DNA from: Gnetum montanum | Lineage: Eukaryota; Streptophyta; Gnetopsida; Gnetales; Gnetaceae | Reading direction: 5' to 3' | DNA: 56,266 nt | Assembly (NCBI GenBank): GCA_015680685.1 | Contig: MNCI01002813.1 | Span: 958,398 to 1,014,663 of the forward strand | Shown here: positions 56,006 to 56,266 of the stretch, piece after piece | Layout: each line of letters begins with the position of its first letter | Numbering within the stretch: position 1 is the first letter of the stretch | Position numbers and translations under genes: made by a program | Notes under the pieces: model-generated | What the model saw: the letters and a program-made list of their open reading frames with translations, nothing else | What the model was told of the DNA's origin: nothing | The model's database searches: none

Positions 56006-56266
56006 GAAAAAGGACTGAGGGCCCCATATGATTAGCATAGGTGGCCATATCCCCCATGACTGAGTTGTAAGGGAGAGATTCGAAATAGTGAGAACCTATT
56101 TGAATTTCTAAGAAGTGCCCAAGTTCTCCCAATTGATGATCTTAAGTTGAGGGGTGGAAGTTGGTGACGCTCATGTTCCAATGCGTCTATGCCACAGTTG
56201 CTGGCATGAGTTTCCTCAGTTCGTTCCATGCATATTTTTCTGCTCCTACGAGTAGCTGTCAACCAC

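Larger units (their letters stand above)
53733..56266 (-). mobile_element. Ty3/gypsy element of the same family, 3' part, continues past the window
   Basis: A short 3' LTR (53733-54105) is preceded on the minus strand by a polypurine tract (AATCATGGGGGTA) and by internal sequence matching 18481-20930 of the other minus-strand element: GGTCCTCCCCAAAGTAGGCT (54892 onward), GGCAATGAGGTGA (55063) and CACACCATGCAAAGAC (55452). CpG sites are common here, so it seems younger. No domain ORF was found; integrase would lie beyond 56266. Confidence 0.75.

Noticed and set aside
55805-56132. Phenylalanine-rich putative membrane proteins on the minus strand
   Set aside because: Artefacts of the A-rich simple repeat; no conserved features.

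Overview
This window looks like nuclear DNA from a seed plant with a large, repeat-rich genome; a gymnosperm such as a conifer is my best guess. The evidence is AT-rich sequence, one plant-type spliced gene, one broken plant histone-methyltransferase copy, and about 80% decayed retrotransposons nested in each other. The gymnosperm call is inference from repeat style and density, not from a species marker. I see no bacterial operons, CRISPR, rRNA or functional tRNA.

Layout. 1-152: tail of a Ty3/gypsy LTR cut by the window edge. 1584-3984 (-): the only gene that looks intact, five exons joining into a 555-residue reading frame. It encodes a PHD-finger protein with a C-terminal CW-like zinc finger, resembling Arabidopsis At1g77250. 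4925-10318 (+): a full-length but mutated Ty1/copia element with two LTRs, inserted upstream of that gene. 12626-15057: a cluster of tRNA-derived SINE-like repeats in both orientations. 15074-27367 (-): an almost complete Ty3/gypsy element (Tat/Athila-like primer-binding site) carrying an extra reading frame between integrase and the 3' LTR. 27368-33773 (+): the 3' half of a sister element, fused head to head with the first.

33830-37010: two decayed LINEs of different clades. 37380-38950: a degenerate repeat field built on a recurring palindrome. 38950-43987: mostly unassigned decayed DNA, with a coiled-coil-like ORF remnant and a 112-bp tandem duplication. 43988-48187 (-): a copia element with 305-bp LTRs and a 24-bp minisatellite in its reverse transcriptase. 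48330-48909 (+): a SUVR3-like SET-domain pseudogene with in-frame stops. 49632-51025 (+): a truncated copia. 51026-53700 (+): pieces of the same gypsy family, interrupted by a block with a 24-bp tandem repeat. 53733-56266 (-): another, less decayed gypsy of this family running off the window.

The genes do not form a pathway. The PHD/CW protein would be a nuclear chromatin reader, and the SUVR3 relic derives from a histone H3 lysine methyltransferase, but nothing in the sequence links them functionally. Element boundaries were placed by eye, by comparing repeats inside the window; domain edges are good to about 50-100 bases.
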